Shown here in pieces: positions 21,955 to 33,881 of a DNA stretch of 64,000 bases. A program made the translations under genes and the position numbers. The stretch spans positions 57,246,619-57,310,618 of the forward strand of contig CM043952.1 in the NCBI GenBank assembly GCA_014529385.2, read 5' to 3'. The notes under the pieces are model-generated. The model ran no database searches, was not told the origin of the DNA, and was given only the letters and a program-made list of their open reading frames with translations. This DNA is from Adiantum capillus-veneris (lineage: Eukaryota; Streptophyta; Polypodiopsida; Polypodiales; Pteridaceae). Every line of letters begins with the position of its first letter. The first letter of the stretch is position 1.

Positions 21955-24583
21955 TCATTCCAAACCAATAAAGAAATAGACAAACTTCCAATGCAGCTCA
22001 AAAAAAATTCCTCTTTTTACTTGATTTTTAAAAAAAATGGTTTTGCTCTTATATTGTTTTCTTTTTTTAAGAGCTAAGTGAAATAGTGTTTCAATCACAG
22101 ACCATTGACTAATAAAAGAGTCTAAAGCTTCGTCAATGTCCTGAACTAACCAAGATCCATTAAGGAATGCCCGAAGTACTTTAAAAGGACCCAACCATGG
22201 TATCTGCAATTTTCCAAGGAATTTATAGTAACGACTATCATAAATTAAAACCTTATCGTCTCTTTGAAATTTCCAAACTCTGATATGGCGATCATGCCAA
22301 GCTTTACGTCCCCGTTGTATAGCCTCAAGACTCTGTAAGGCTAGCAAGCGCACCTCATCTAGTTTGGTCAAGGTAAACAACCTATCTTTTAAAGATTCCT
22401 CTTCACCAAGTCTATTAGATAAGGCAACCCTTAAGGTTGGAATCTCCTTTTATATTGGGCATATGGCTTCAGCACCATAAACTAAAGTGAAGGGTGTATT
22501 TTGGGTTGTTATCTTAAAAGTGGTGCGCTAAGCCCATAATGCTTCAGGTAATCATTCATCCCAATCATGGCAATTATCAGCCACCGTCTTCGTTAAAATG
22601 TTACCCAAAACTTTGCTGGTAACTTTCACTTGCCCATTGGCACGTGGATAATAAGGTGTAGACTTTCGATGTTTGGTTTTATATAACTCAGCCAACTCCC
22701 GAATAGTGTCATTAAGGAAATGAGATCCTCGATCGCTAACCAGTTCTAGTGGACAACCAAATTTGGTAATGACATCCTCATAGAGGAACTTAGCCACATC
22801 GAAGGCTCTATCAGTCTTCGGAGGTTTAGCTTCAACTCACTTGGTAACATAGTCTGTACAGACCAAGATGTATCGATCAGAACAATATCGGGATGGAGGA
22901 TCTATGGATCCTACAAAATCTATTTCCCATTTCTCAAATGGCGTCAAAGCTAGTAGTGGTGTTAACGGCATTGCATATTGCACAGTGGCTCGACCAACTC
23001 ACTGACACTTGTCACACCTTTTACAATGTGGAAAAGATTGCTATAAACAGTTGGCCACAAATATCCTGCCATCAATACTTTCCTTGCAATTAATTCCCCT
23101 ACAAAATGGCCTCTATAAGGCTCATCATGTAATGCCTTTAAAACTTGATAAATCTAGTTCTCTCTTAAGCATCGTCTATAAATTCATTCACGAGGAAAAT
23201 AATGATATAAGAAAAACCCATCAAAAAATAATGACGGGCTTGAAGAAGTAGTTTCTTCTTTTCATGCTTAGTCGCTTTATGAGGATATTTAGACGTGCTA
23301 AGAAAATTAGCTATGTCTGCATACCAAGGTAACTCACTTTCAATCAGAAACAAGTTAGCATCGGGTAACTCGTCATCAACTCCCCTCTCTACATCATCAG
23401 TAAGTAATCTAAAAGATGATCAGCTAACCTATGTGACTTTCTTGGTTGTACAACTACCTCAAAGTCAAAATCTTGTAAAAGTAATATCCATCAAATTACT
23501 CTTCCAGAGATTTCTGTTTTATCTAACAAGTATTTCAATGCGACATGATCCACATAGAATACAAAATGATTTCCCAATAAAAATTGCCGAAATTTATCAA
23601 CAGCGAAAACCATAGATAAACATTATTTCTCAGTCGTAGTGTAATTATGCTCAGGGTAACTTAAGACCCTACTAGCATAATAGATTGGATGATCAACTTT
23701 GTTATCATCAGCCTGACACAACACATCCCCAACTGCTATATGAGATGCATCAGCATGGATATGAAATTCTTTTATCCAATCAGGAGTTGCTAGAATTGGT
23801 GCTTTCACTAACCGGTCTTCAATGTATTCAAATGCAACTTGGCATTTCTCAGTCACATATATCCTATATCCTTTTTAAGAAAATCTTTCAGAGGTCCCAC
23901 TTCTGAAGCAAAGTTCAAAATGAATTTGCATGTCCCAGAAAACCCGCAAGTGACGAAGGTTATGTGGTATTGGCAATTCTTTGATTTCACTAACTTTACT
24001 CTCATCCACCGTAATGCCATCCAGAGAGACAACATGACCTAGTAGTATTCCTTTGGTTACCCCAACGACACACTTCTCAGGGCTTAAAGAAATACCCATT
24101 TCAATGCTGCGTTCAAATACTAAGGCCAACTTTTTAGGCATATCCTCTTCAGTCCCTTGCACTGAAAAATCATCTAAGAAAATTTTCATCCACTTTTGTA
24201 GGAAATCCCGATAAGCTGCAATCATAACATGTTGGAATGTGGAAGGGGCATTACGTAGCCCAAATGGCATGACTCGATAAGCAAACGTTCCCCATTTGGT
24301 AGTAAAAGTAGTTTTTGATTGATCATCTTCATGTATTTGAATTTGATTATAGCCACTGAATCCATCCATAAAGGAATAAAGTTTGTACCCAGCGACATGA
24401 TCTAAAACTTGATTGGTAAAGGGCAAAGCAAAATGATATTTCTTGAATTTGAATTTGATTATAGCCACCGAATCCATCCATAAAGGAATAAAGTTTGCAC
24501 CCAGCGACACGATCTAAAACTTGATTGGTAAAGGGCAAAGGAAAATGATATTTCTTACTTTTCCCATTGAGTTTCCTAACCAT
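21955..24583 (-). pseudogene. Gy4 pol remnant: RT, RNase H, integrase
   Basis: Read leftwards, 24510-23875 gives RT (FSGYNQIQIHEDDQSKTTF, MPFGLRNAPSTFQ, FLDDFS), 23856-23623 gives RNase H (FHIHADASHIAVG), 22797-22552 gives the integrase core (LVSDRGSHF, STPYYPRANG) and 22380-21955 the integrase C-terminus (WKFQRDDKVLIYD, WLGPFKVL). The integrase Glu position reads Lys (NGQVK where the family has NGQAE). A 112 bp tandem duplication (24341-24564) shifts the RT frame. Many other stops and shifts are present. It is of the same family as Gy2, but whether it is the displaced pol of Gy3 or a separate insertion is open. Confidence 0.85.
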
Positions 24584-25043
24584 TTGGCAGGGGTCGGGGA
24601 GGGTCTCAAGTAGATAATCTAGGTTTTTGCCATATGCCAGAATTGGATTCTGACTCCACGGACAGCTTATAAACTAGGTCTATACACAATGTATCTAGAT
24701 GGTTCCATGAAAACGGTCAAGGAAAGCTCTCAAACAGTAGAAAACAGCTCGAAGACTACAAAGTATCAAATTTGACATATGAAGTCAAACTGACTCCAAA
24801 TGGGCCAAAATTGGATGGGTAGCATCAGGACTATGTAGCGGACAAGTCCATAGCTTCAAAAGTGACTAACCAACTCTACATACCATTTAGTCACAAAAAT
24901 CGGTGATTTCAGAGTCGACAAGAGCACGAAGTGATGCCGACACGACCAAACTTTACCAAGTTCATTTTAGGACTTATTTTAGATGTATGAAATATGTTTA
25001 GATAATCAAATTGTCAATTCTTGCAAAAAAAAGTGACTGTTGT

Positions 25044-25640
25044 AAATAATCACGATTATTTACTTTTGTGCTTGTTTGGCTTGGAATTGATCTCTTCACT
25101 TCACCTATCTTTTATACACATCTATTACATGCCACATGTCAAGTATGAGCCAAAATGATCAAGAAAAAATCTGAATTTGTCAAAAAAAACGCACCAAAGT
25201 CTTTTCAAACCAATTTTTGAGTTGATTGTTACATTTTATGATCCAAATCACCCATATTTCACACACAAAGCCTACATCATGCCTAGAATCAATTTGCAAC
25301 AAGAAATGTACATCTTGACAAAAAAGTTAATAATCGTGACTATTTACTTTTTTTGCCAAAATGGGTGCAAATTGCAAATTTGACCTTATGGGACCAAAGA
25401 ACATAATGTCTCAAGTTCACTGATCGAGTTTGAACAAGTTTGGATCTCTGAAACTCAAAATCTCTTTATATCTATTGTTTTAGAGTCTGAAAGCCTAAAT
25501 CTGGCATCATTATCACCCAGTGCACTCAAATGAGTCCACACTTCACTCAGAGTACCTAAATGCAATATGTTTCAAGTCTATGATGTCAAAAATGCAAAAA
25601 GCTGGAAAAAATACCTAGCTCTAAATAATCGCGATTATGT
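25044..25640. repeat. Three spaced palindromes in a roughly 290 bp degenerate repeat
   Basis: Variants of the palindrome AAATAATCGCGATTATTT followed by acttt occur at 25044-25061, about 25329-25345 and 25623-25640, spaced 285 and 294 bp. Surrounding sequence (caatttg, gcaaatt, catgcctaga-like words) is weakly repeated too. The region 24584-25800 holds no gene I recognise. Confidence 0.55.
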
Positions 25641-25827
25641 ACTTTTGTTACAAATTTTGCCTAGACTGCATGATTTTGATCTCTACATGTTTTTATGCAT
25701 CTATACATGCTCCAAAATTAATTTGAAGCAAAATGGACATCATTTGTCAGCAATTCAGACTCAGGGCATTTCAGAGAAAAATTCGTAGAATTTCTAACTT
25801 TGACACTGTATTCACTTAACAGGAGCA

Positions 25828-26608
25828 ATGCAAGCTGCCAAGAAGGCAAAGAAAAGGGTGTCCCAGAAAGAAAAGCTACAAGAGTTACCACCATACCAAT
25901 TAGATCCAAGTTCAATGAAGACGGCAAAGGCAACTTACTTGTCAAAAGAACATCTTGAAGAAAACAACACAACTATTTCCCTGGCAGATTCAAGAGCGAA
26001 GAAGGACACCAAGTAGAACTGCAAATGCTACCAAAGGAGATATATGATGTAGCTGCAAATCCAGACACCAAAGAAGTAACGGAAGAATACATGGTGAAAA
26101 CCCTAATGGGTGCTATTACCTTCTTCAGAGCCTGCTTGATCTCTCATGTGCAATGATGTGTAAGATTTGCAAAATGCTACTCACCTGCATTAGAACTTTT
26201 CACGAGCCTGAGCAAGCAGGAGCAGGCAATAAAGGTCTTTGTTATGACATAAGTGGACACCCTTCACAAAAAGTCCTCTACGGCTTCTACTCCAGATGCA
26301 TGTTTCTACCATCTCACAATATGTTGACATTGGAAGAAGCATTCTATACAGGTTTCTTCACATGGCAAACAAAGATATTTGGGCCAGTGATCAATAACCT
26401 TACATCACAGTTTGTTGGCTATTCAGTCATTGAACTTAAAACCAAAGTCACCATGCAATTTTTGCAAGTCCCAGACAAAGAACGAAGAATCAGATATAAA
26501 AAATCTCTACATGCTCTGAAAGATTGCCTCGCCAGCCGCAACCCGAAGACTACTTCAATCCATGAAACTATGTCAAGGGATGACACAATCAAGGAGGGGG
26601 ATTATTAG
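25828..26608 (+). pseudogene. Unidentified plus-strand retroelement ORF fragments
   Basis: Frame 25828-26016 (62 residues, lysine-rich, MQAAKKAKKRVSQKEK) overlaps a second frame reading LPKEIYDVAANPDTKEV up to about 26150, and 26153-26608 (151 residues) reads FHEPEQAGAG, FLPSHNMLTLEEAFYTGFF and a basic, helical C-terminus. I recognise no domain. The last codons overlap a polypurine tract (26591-26600) followed by an LTR-like stretch, which suggests the 3' end of a non-autonomous LTR element with a gag-like protein. It is opposite in strand to the gypsy remnants around it, so it is probably an insertion. Confidence 0.45.
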
Positions 26609-27047
26609 CAGCAAGCTAACTCGGATAACATTTTTCAGAGATTTCATTTTATAAAAACTTATTATTTTGATAAATTGGGAATGTTGTAACTCCTACTTTC
26701 CTGATAAACAATGTAATTGATGAGCCGGGGCTACAAGATTCCAGATTGTATCAACTTATCTTTAGTTAGAGCTCCCAGATTATTAGTTTGACCACAAAAA
26801 CTTTGGCTAAGGTATAAAAAGCCAATTATTGTAAGTATTTTAGAATTTTTTGGATAATACAAACATAGCGTGAGCTAACGGCACTCACTTCTCTCTTTCT
26901 CGTGCTTCCTACTCCCTTCCCAGTTGTCACATTGCAGTGCCATATGTTGTGTTGCAACCGTAGGTCAGAGCTCTACGTGCATTGACGTAAGCATTTCATG
27001 GTAATCCGTAGCTTTTGGCATTTCCGACCCGCAGCCTAATTTCATCA
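26602..27047 (+). repeat. LTR-like sequence after the unidentified ORF
   Basis: A purine run aaggaggggga ends at about 26601 and is followed by ttattagcagcaagc. A good TATA box, tataaaaa at 26813-26820, lies about 210 bp in, and a possible end is near 27047. The second LTR was not found in the window, so the call rests on layout alone. Confidence 0.4.
26813..26820 (+). promoter_or_regulatory. TATA box of the LTR-like sequence
   Basis: ggtataaaaagcc is a strong plant TATA match in an otherwise noncoding stretch. Confidence 0.5.
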
Positions 27048-27897
27048 TAAGTAGGAATTTGAACTTCAAAATCATAAAATAAGTATAGGCGGGGTATTGT
27101 AGCATCATTGCTAAGCATTTAGATGCATTCTAGGTCGAAAATGACTAAGGTCAAAAACTCATTGCTGCTAAAACTCGCGATTTCTGCACTTGACCTAAAG
27201 TGAGATTTGAGACCATCAGCATGTTTACTGAGGTCTTATAAACATGTCCTAGAAGTTTTGTAATGTTCGGATGTCGTTTGATGCTATAACGGTTATGATT
27301 TGTTTGCCGATTAGCGACTAGCTTTTGGTGATTTCGGTCATTTGAGTGTAGCTTGAGTTCGATGAGAGTTGTTTGTTGTTTTCCAACAGATTGACAACCT
27401 CTTGTAGCCTATATGCACTAGTTGAGTCATCTTCATTCCATGGATTGACAATTATATTCGTGGTTCTCGCTATGTGTGCAATAAGATAGCAGTGAGGTTA
27501 GACACATGTCCCACACTCTCCTCTAATTTGTTGCAAACAAGAATGCCTCCTTCTCTCTCTTACTTTCAAATGACGCTACAGCAGAACGATTCTCTCTCTA
27601 TATATATATGTTCACGTACATACACATGCACTCACACACTATCAAGCACGTTACATACACACAGGCAGTAGGCATAAAAAACACACAATTGACACAAGAA
27701 GACTTGTCTAAAAACTGCAAACGATTTTCTTTATCTCCCTAACCGCTCATCAAGTACAGCAAAAAGGAAATTATACTCTCTCTATCTCAATTATGCTACA
27801 GCAACAGAACAAAACTCTGTTTCTCTTTCCTACTCCCATACACACACACACACACACAATAGGAAATACAGTCAATTCTCTCTCTTTCTCTCGCTCG
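27048..27897. other. Unassigned DNA with microsatellites
   Basis: No gene is recognised. Short CT and CA tracts lie at 27592-27610 and 27841-27860. Confidence 0.6.
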
Positions 27898-27972
27898 CTA
27901 ATCCCATAGCCTTAGTGACATTCTCTCTCTCTAACAAAATCTACAAATCTCGGTGGAATCATCTCTCTCTTC

Positions 27973-28009
<37 letters not shown>

Positions 28010-28199
28010 TCTTTCACTACAAACACCCTCTCGCCCTCCTTGCAAGCCCCACACACACATACTAAGCAGCACTCTTCAATTGCCTACGCTGTCCCACACA
28101 CCTCTCACGCTCTCTCCTCGTCGTCCTCACTTGGGTTCCTCACCTTTTGGCGGCTCCCATGCTCTCATGGCGGTTCACAATTGCCAACCAACATTGTAA
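27898..28199. repeat. Roughly 290 bp direct repeat, copy 2
   Basis: This is the second copy of the repeat at 18807-19085, with a longer CT tract (27977-28008). Its right edge cuts the Gy3 protease reading frame. Confidence 0.8.
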
Positions 28200-28452
28200 T
28201 AGTCTTAACAATAGTCCCATTGGCCGTCTTTACCACTATATTTTTAGTTACAATGCTAACTCCAACGCCACCATCAAGGATTCCCTTCACAATTAATCCC
28301 TTGGTAGTGATTGGTATGGTCGCATTGGATTTATCGCCTTCAAAGTATTGTCCCAACTTGTTAACAAATATTTCAATAACAGAGTTCTCATCTAGGTTGG
28401 GTTGTGGATCTAAGTGTTCCTCCTCTATTGGCACCTCCCTGGCTCCATCCAT
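28200..28452 (-). pseudogene. Gy3 protease, truncated
   Basis: The minus-strand frame reads IPITTKGLIVKGILDGGVGV followed by SIVTKNIV. The ILDGGVGVSIV block is a retropepsin active-site region with Asp-Gly-Gly in place of Asp-Thr-Gly. It lies between the gag C-terminal region (LYGDPELFLAL) and the expected RT, the canonical gypsy position. The C-terminal half with the LGRPWL-type block is lost at the 290 bp repeat. Gy2 has no counterpart at this place, which matters for the interpretation of its C-terminal protease. Confidence 0.7.
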
Positions 28453-28500
28453 ATGTGCAAATTGTGGTAGCCCAATTTTTAGTTCTCCATTGAGGAAAGC

Positions 28501-31500
28501 TCAAAGAGCTAAGAATAGCTCAGGGTCTCCATATAATTTGGACATGATGGTGGTTCTAACTTCCGAAGCCATGAAGTCCATCAATTTAGCAATATTTAAC
28601 GGCACCTTTTGGGCTTCAGTCCCTTGACGTGGGGAAGATGGGATCTCCATTTCTTCGATAGGATGAGGTAATCCCTCTGTAAACATTCTCTCTGACAAGA
28701 AGGGAGTATGTCCACTTTTCCATGACATAAAGTCACTTTCTTCTTGGATAACACTAGGTACGGCTAGTGGTCTATGGATTTTGTGAGGTTGCTTTTGCAT
28801 AGGAAACACTGTGTCGGTAATCTAGATCTGCCTAGGTGCTGGCTCTAGATCCCTTTGTGTCTCTTCTAGCAAAGTCCTTGATTGCTTCACTCACTCGATC
28901 TCTCCTGCAAGGTTTGGGTAAGTTCCTATTTTCTTCTTGGCTCTTGGCCATTGTGGCTCATGACGATCTTCCTTGTTGGTTTATTTCCTAGTGGTCATTT
29001 TGACCTCTATGGTTTCACCTGAATTAGAATCCTCTTCAGTGTTGTTCATATATACGGGGTCGTCACCAGTCCCTATGTTGGTTTTTGAACTAGGGTTTGA
29101 ATTCCCTGCTTTTTGCGATCTCTTCCTTTGTGTTTTCTTCTTCTTCTTCTTCTGAGATTGGGCAATCCTCAAGAATATAATTTTGTTTTTGGAGCATCAA
29201 TCGTGTGAGTACATTTACTAGTACCATAGGTGTACTTTGTGATGGCTCCCCTGTAACCTCAATCAAGTTTAATGGCGTGATCTTTGGTGCATTTGGATTA
29301 TTTAGACATGGGGCAATCAAATGATCTGCCACATTGATTACACATGAGTATCGACATTGTAGACGTGCTCACTTGATTGGTTTGCATTAGTGTGGCGTTG
29401 TTTTGTAGCCTAATAGGACATTTGGCTACACGTTGTGGACCTCCACACTCACAGCATTGAAGAGGTGGTCTCTTGGCAGTGTAATTGATATTTTGGCCTC
29501 TTACAGCAAGAGCAACTACTTGATAGACAGGTTTGACTAGTCCCCAATAGTCTTCCATGCAATATTGTGGACTTTCTTCAAGTGCATCAACCCCATAGGC
29601 AAAATTAGGGTCTATATCTTTCACACAGCCTTAAAAACAAGCAATAGATGACTCACAACCCGCTTGATTCATAGAAGTGATTCTCAAGTGTGGTGGTTGC
29701 AGTCCTAGCACTTGAGGTGGTAAGGGTGTTGTTTGAACAAAATTTGGGGTCCTAGGATCATGTGTTGTGACGTTTATTCTCAAGAGGTGGGGTCGGCATC
29801 AATGCAGGCACTCGAGGTGTATCTGTACATGCTAAGGTTGGTCTATTAGCCATTGCACATTTAAATACTATGAAATCCTTAGCTTGTTGACCATACCTTC
29901 CACAAGCATTGCAATTCCCATTGAATTTTACTCTAAACGTAGGGCATTCACTGGTACTATGCGGACCATAGCAAACTGAGCACCATTGTTGCTCCCTTCT
30001 TGGATACATATGATTGTTTTGTGGAGCACAATTGTCTCTAAGACTCTCTTGAATGTCCTTGGGGAGATCTGCTAAAGTCATCTTAGATATCTTTGGCTCC
30101 TTAGCAATAGGCTTTACAGTCATTGGTTGATGTCCCGATGCTTGCGAGCTAGTAGATTTAGGCTCAACAGACACTCTTTCTCCTTGAATCATTAAGTTAT
30201 CCTCCAATTGGGTTTTATTGGTGGTGATTGCTTCCCAAGTGGTGATTCATCTAATGATTAGGCCGTTGTAGATATTCTCATGTCGTGGTCTCCTAATAAA
30301 TATATCAAGCAATTGGTTATTATTGAAGCGCTCATTTTGATTACAACGATAATTCAAATGCTTCAAGCGACTAATAAAGTCTCTCATTGACTCTCCTTCC
30401 TCTTCTTGGGCTTTTTGGAGCTAAGATGCTACACCGAAGAGTACTCCCTCTCATATGTACTCTTTCAAGAACAGTCTCCTAAGAGTAGGGTAAATCAATT
30501 TTTCTTCCACTCTTAGGGTATACCAATCCCCACCCTTCCCACTTAAGGTTAGGCTTAAAGCATTACTCTTATACAGGTCATTGTGCTCTCCTAGGGAATT
30601 GTATATTTGTTTAAATACTTCGATATGCTTCCTCACATCCTCGTTTTCACTAAATTTTTGTGTAAGCTTCGCTATTTGCACTGCCTTACTTCTAGGCTCT
30701 CTATCAGGTGTGTTACGCATATTCTCAGTAATGGATCGACCAATAGCTTGAGAAAAGATTGCCAAGTCACCTAAGTGAGCAGGTATAGTGGGGATAGGTG
30801 CTCTCGAGACTGTATGTGGAATGGGGGTTGGCATTGGGCTTGGCGTATAGGAAGCCCTTGGGTTCCAAGTTTGGTACGGTGTTGTGCCACATGGTGGCCC
30901 AAAGTTCATATGTGTGGCCCTAGGCATAACAGACGTCAGATGTGACATGCTAATGCTAGCCGATATTGTCCCATTGCAATGAGAGCTTGGATGTTGTGGT
31001 TGTGGAGCATAAGTTGTTGAAACAATGGAAGGGATAGGAGCTACATGAGCCTAAGGATCCATAGGTGCGTATGATTGATACGCACTTGTAGGTACTATTG
31101 CAAGCATTGGGCTACCATGTAGGGGTGCTTTACTAACAAATGAGGTCCATGGCGTGTTCCTTGGCATGCCCATCACTGGGGTAGGCATGGTATTCATGGT
31201 GTCATCAAGAGAGAGATGAGCTAGACTTTGAAAGGTAAAGCTATTACTCATGGGCTCCAATTGTATAGAGACCCCTAGAGAAACAACATATGGAGGATCC
31301 ATCGGACTTACCGAGGGAGTCTCTATTTGCGATAAGGTTGGTTGCTTAGCCTTCCTTGTATCCAATAATCTCATGAGACCCATTGACGGCATGTGGATCC
31401 CTTTGTTCTGCCTCTCCAGCTCAATAACCCTATGGATAACATCACAAACTCTTTGTTGTTGATCATCTACGCTAGTAGCACCCGTTGTGGATTGTAGGAC

Positions 31501-32302
31501 ATCTAACCAACCCACATCATAGGTATGACCTGTGTATAGGTCGGTTAGAGTTTCCATTTATAGTTCGTACTCCCAGTTCTCATTTAGGAATGCTCCATCT
31601 AGGATTGAGGTGCTAGGGGTGTCCTTTGAACTAGATGCAATATGGCTCTCTATGGGTTGGCCCTTAGTTTAGTGGTTGCTAATTCAGGAGCACTCAATTG
31701 CTTTCCTAGCATGGATGTTGACATAGGGGCTTTCGCTTTTAACTTTATTCGTTGCTCTGCCCTACGTAAGCTCTCGATTTCCTTTTTCCTAGCTGCAATG
31801 ATATACCGCTCAACCTCTTGCACTTCGGCAAGGCTTCTACCATTGATAATATAACCTCGGAGGAGGATAGCTCTAAAGAGTCACGGGGTGCAGTGAATGG
31901 AGTATTGACATGCACACTCTCCAGGAGCATGGGGTCTATGTTGGTCATGAACGGAAAATTTACTTCCCCACCCCCCTCATTTACTTCGTTGGCTCCATGT
32001 TCGGAGCGAGTGGCTCTACTAAAAGTTTCCTTCAAGCGGTTAAGCATGCTCAATCGGAACCGTGGACCCATGGCATGCATGTCTTGGCTTGAGCTATTGG
32101 GATTAGGCATCAAGTAACCCTCCATGATGTGGTAGTCAGAGAAAGAGTCACTAGACACAATATGTGGATCCTGAGTGGTACTACTACCTTGGGTTCCTGC
32201 TGAGGGCCTAGAGCCTGTGGTAGAAGAATAATGAGTTCCCACGTAAATGGAGACACTCTCTATGTGCTTGTCCTCTAGCACATGACCAGAGTGTAGGTGC
32301 AA
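28501..32302 (-). pseudogene. Gy3 gag
   Basis: Read leftwards, the pieces 32302-31745 (MHLHSGHVLED), 31557-31051, 30948-30451 (capsid-like IAKLTQKFSENEDVRKHIEV), 30207-29758 (WCSVCYGPHSTSECPTF and CNACGRYGQQAKD zinc knuckles), 29624-29298 (CCECGGPQRVAKCPIRL), 29332-29090, 29172-28981 and 28809-28501 match the Gy2 gag in the same order. Stops, frameshifts and losses of zinc ligands (Gln for His in two knuckles, Phe for the last Cys in one) show decay. The gag forms virus-like particles that package the element RNA. Confidence 0.88.
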
Positions 32303-32683
32303 GTGACCTCAACACTCTAAAAGTATTGGTGAGTGCCCGTGAAGGTCGCTCACCTAGTTTTAGGTGTTTACAACCCAAATTTTTTGTTATTTTTGGTCCC
32401 TTTTTTAACCAAGCCATGGAATATGACGTGTGATAGCTCAAAACGAGTGTCTTGGCTAGAGGGACGTGCCATGATCTACAGCCCCTGATTTTGTTACGTA
32501 CAACACTTGGAATCCTAAAACTAGTCTTTTCCTAAGTGGGGAGAGGGCTAGAATTAGTAAGTCAAAGGGTGAGTGTAAAGGGGATGGTGGAGAACTTGAG
32601 AAACTTGTCCCACATGCCCTCCCTTCACTTGAGGTCCTAGTCTTTATATATAAAGTAGTCTGTATAGTATATCATAAGATTGA

Positions 32684-32910
32684 GGGCTGGGGCTTGGGCT
32701 TGGGGGAAGATCCTGAACCCGATCCCAATCCCTTCCTTTTAAAGTGAGATTTTGTTTTTTGTTTTGAGTTTTCTTTTTAGTCTCGTATATCCAGAGCGTT
32801 TGGGCTTGGGCTTTGGGGAAGATCCCGATCCCGATCCCTTCCTTTTAAAGTGAGATTCTCTTTTTTGTTTTGAGTTTTCTTTTTAGTATCGGATATCCCG
32901 AGCATTCTTT
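32684..32910. repeat. Tandem duplication in the Gy3 leader
   Basis: A unit of about 110 bp (gggcttgggctt...gaagatcc...ttccttttaaagtgagatt...gttttgagttttctttttag) occurs twice. On the element strand it carries CCCAAG hexamers like those of the Gy2 leader at 51300-51333. The rest of 32303-33251 is noncoding leader. Confidence 0.7.
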
Positions 32911-33251
32911 TAAACTCTTTTCAAAAAAAAAAAAAATTTTAATCGGATAATGTTGCGTGTGGGCGTTGAGCTCACATGTAGACACAGCAACACTGTCTAA
33001 CCTCCTTGCAGCTAACATAATGTTTAACACAGAACTGCACACTCGCGAACAATCAATCTTCTCACTGTCTACGCTACTGCTCTCTGTATAATACACATTA
33101 CTGGTCTAAACACTAACTAATAGGTCTACTAACCCTACACATTATAATCACTTAGCAGTTCTCACACAAACTCCGATAAAAGCATGAAAACAGATGAAAG
33201 AAAGGCTTCCAGAGGTAGCACTGAGTGCTCCTCAAGCTTAATGCAAGGCAG

Positions 33252-33269
33252 TCCTTGGTAATGGCGCCA
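33252..33269 (-). promoter_or_regulatory. Gy3 primer binding site
   Basis: On the minus strand TGGCGCCATTACCAAGGA follows the 5' LTR end by a few bases. It fits the pattern of the Gy2 site, which closely resembles the complement of the plant tRNA-Asp 3' end. Confidence 0.7.
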
Positions 33270-33273
33270 AAAG

Positions 33274-33478
33274 TGAGCACTTTGCCGCACGTGTCAGAGG
33301 CTGGGAACTTGCATGTGCACTGTGTGCAAGCCTCAAAGGCTGCAAGCACACAACTAGAGAGTCCTAGCAAGCTCAAAGAAACAATGGTGTGTCACTCACC
33401 GCTCAATGCTTCTGTCGTGAAGAAGGAGCCGTCGTCGATGCCGCGCTTAACCGCCTTTCCACCATCGATGCCGGTAAT

Positions 33479-33551
<73 letters not shown>

Positions 33552-33881
33552 CACACACACACACACACATACACATGTGAGCACACAAAGGAGAAGGAGA
33601 TAGAGATGGATCAAGAGCACTTCTTAGCTTACACCTCCCAGAATAATGATTTTAGGTCAAAATAGACCTTTTATAAGAGTTTAACCCATTCACACATGGG
33701 TGCCCATAGTGGCCGGTCAAAGTAAAAATAGTATCAAATGAGATATGTGGTGCGCCTCTCATCGGTGATCACCTAAGCACCTATAGGACGGACAAGTCCA
33801 GTCCCTGACTCAAAACAATGTGATATCCTTGGATGTTAAGTGGGTTGACGCCCATTTGCCAAGGTCAACCCCAAGCGACGG
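33274..33881 (-). repeat. Gy3 5' LTR, first part
   Basis: This is homologous to 16540-17150 and, as reverse complement, to the Gy2 LTRs. It contains a (CT)35 tract (33479-33548) followed by a CA tract. It is cut at 33881 by Gy1. The last four bases, acgg (33878-33881), are the target duplication of Gy1. Confidence 0.88.

Noticed and set aside
26813..27030. Primer binding site tggcatttcc after the LTR-like stretch, making it a 5' LTR
   Set aside because: The match is short, and the purine tract directly before the stretch fits a 3' LTR better. Orientation is kept open.
33392..33665. Long frames with runs of Leu-Ser, Arg-Glu or Thr-His (also at 81-475, 595-850, 12795-13169, 50255-50821 and 62028-62343)
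   Set aside because: They are translations of CT/CA/GA microsatellites within LTRs or repeat B, are not conserved as protein between copies, and carry no domain.
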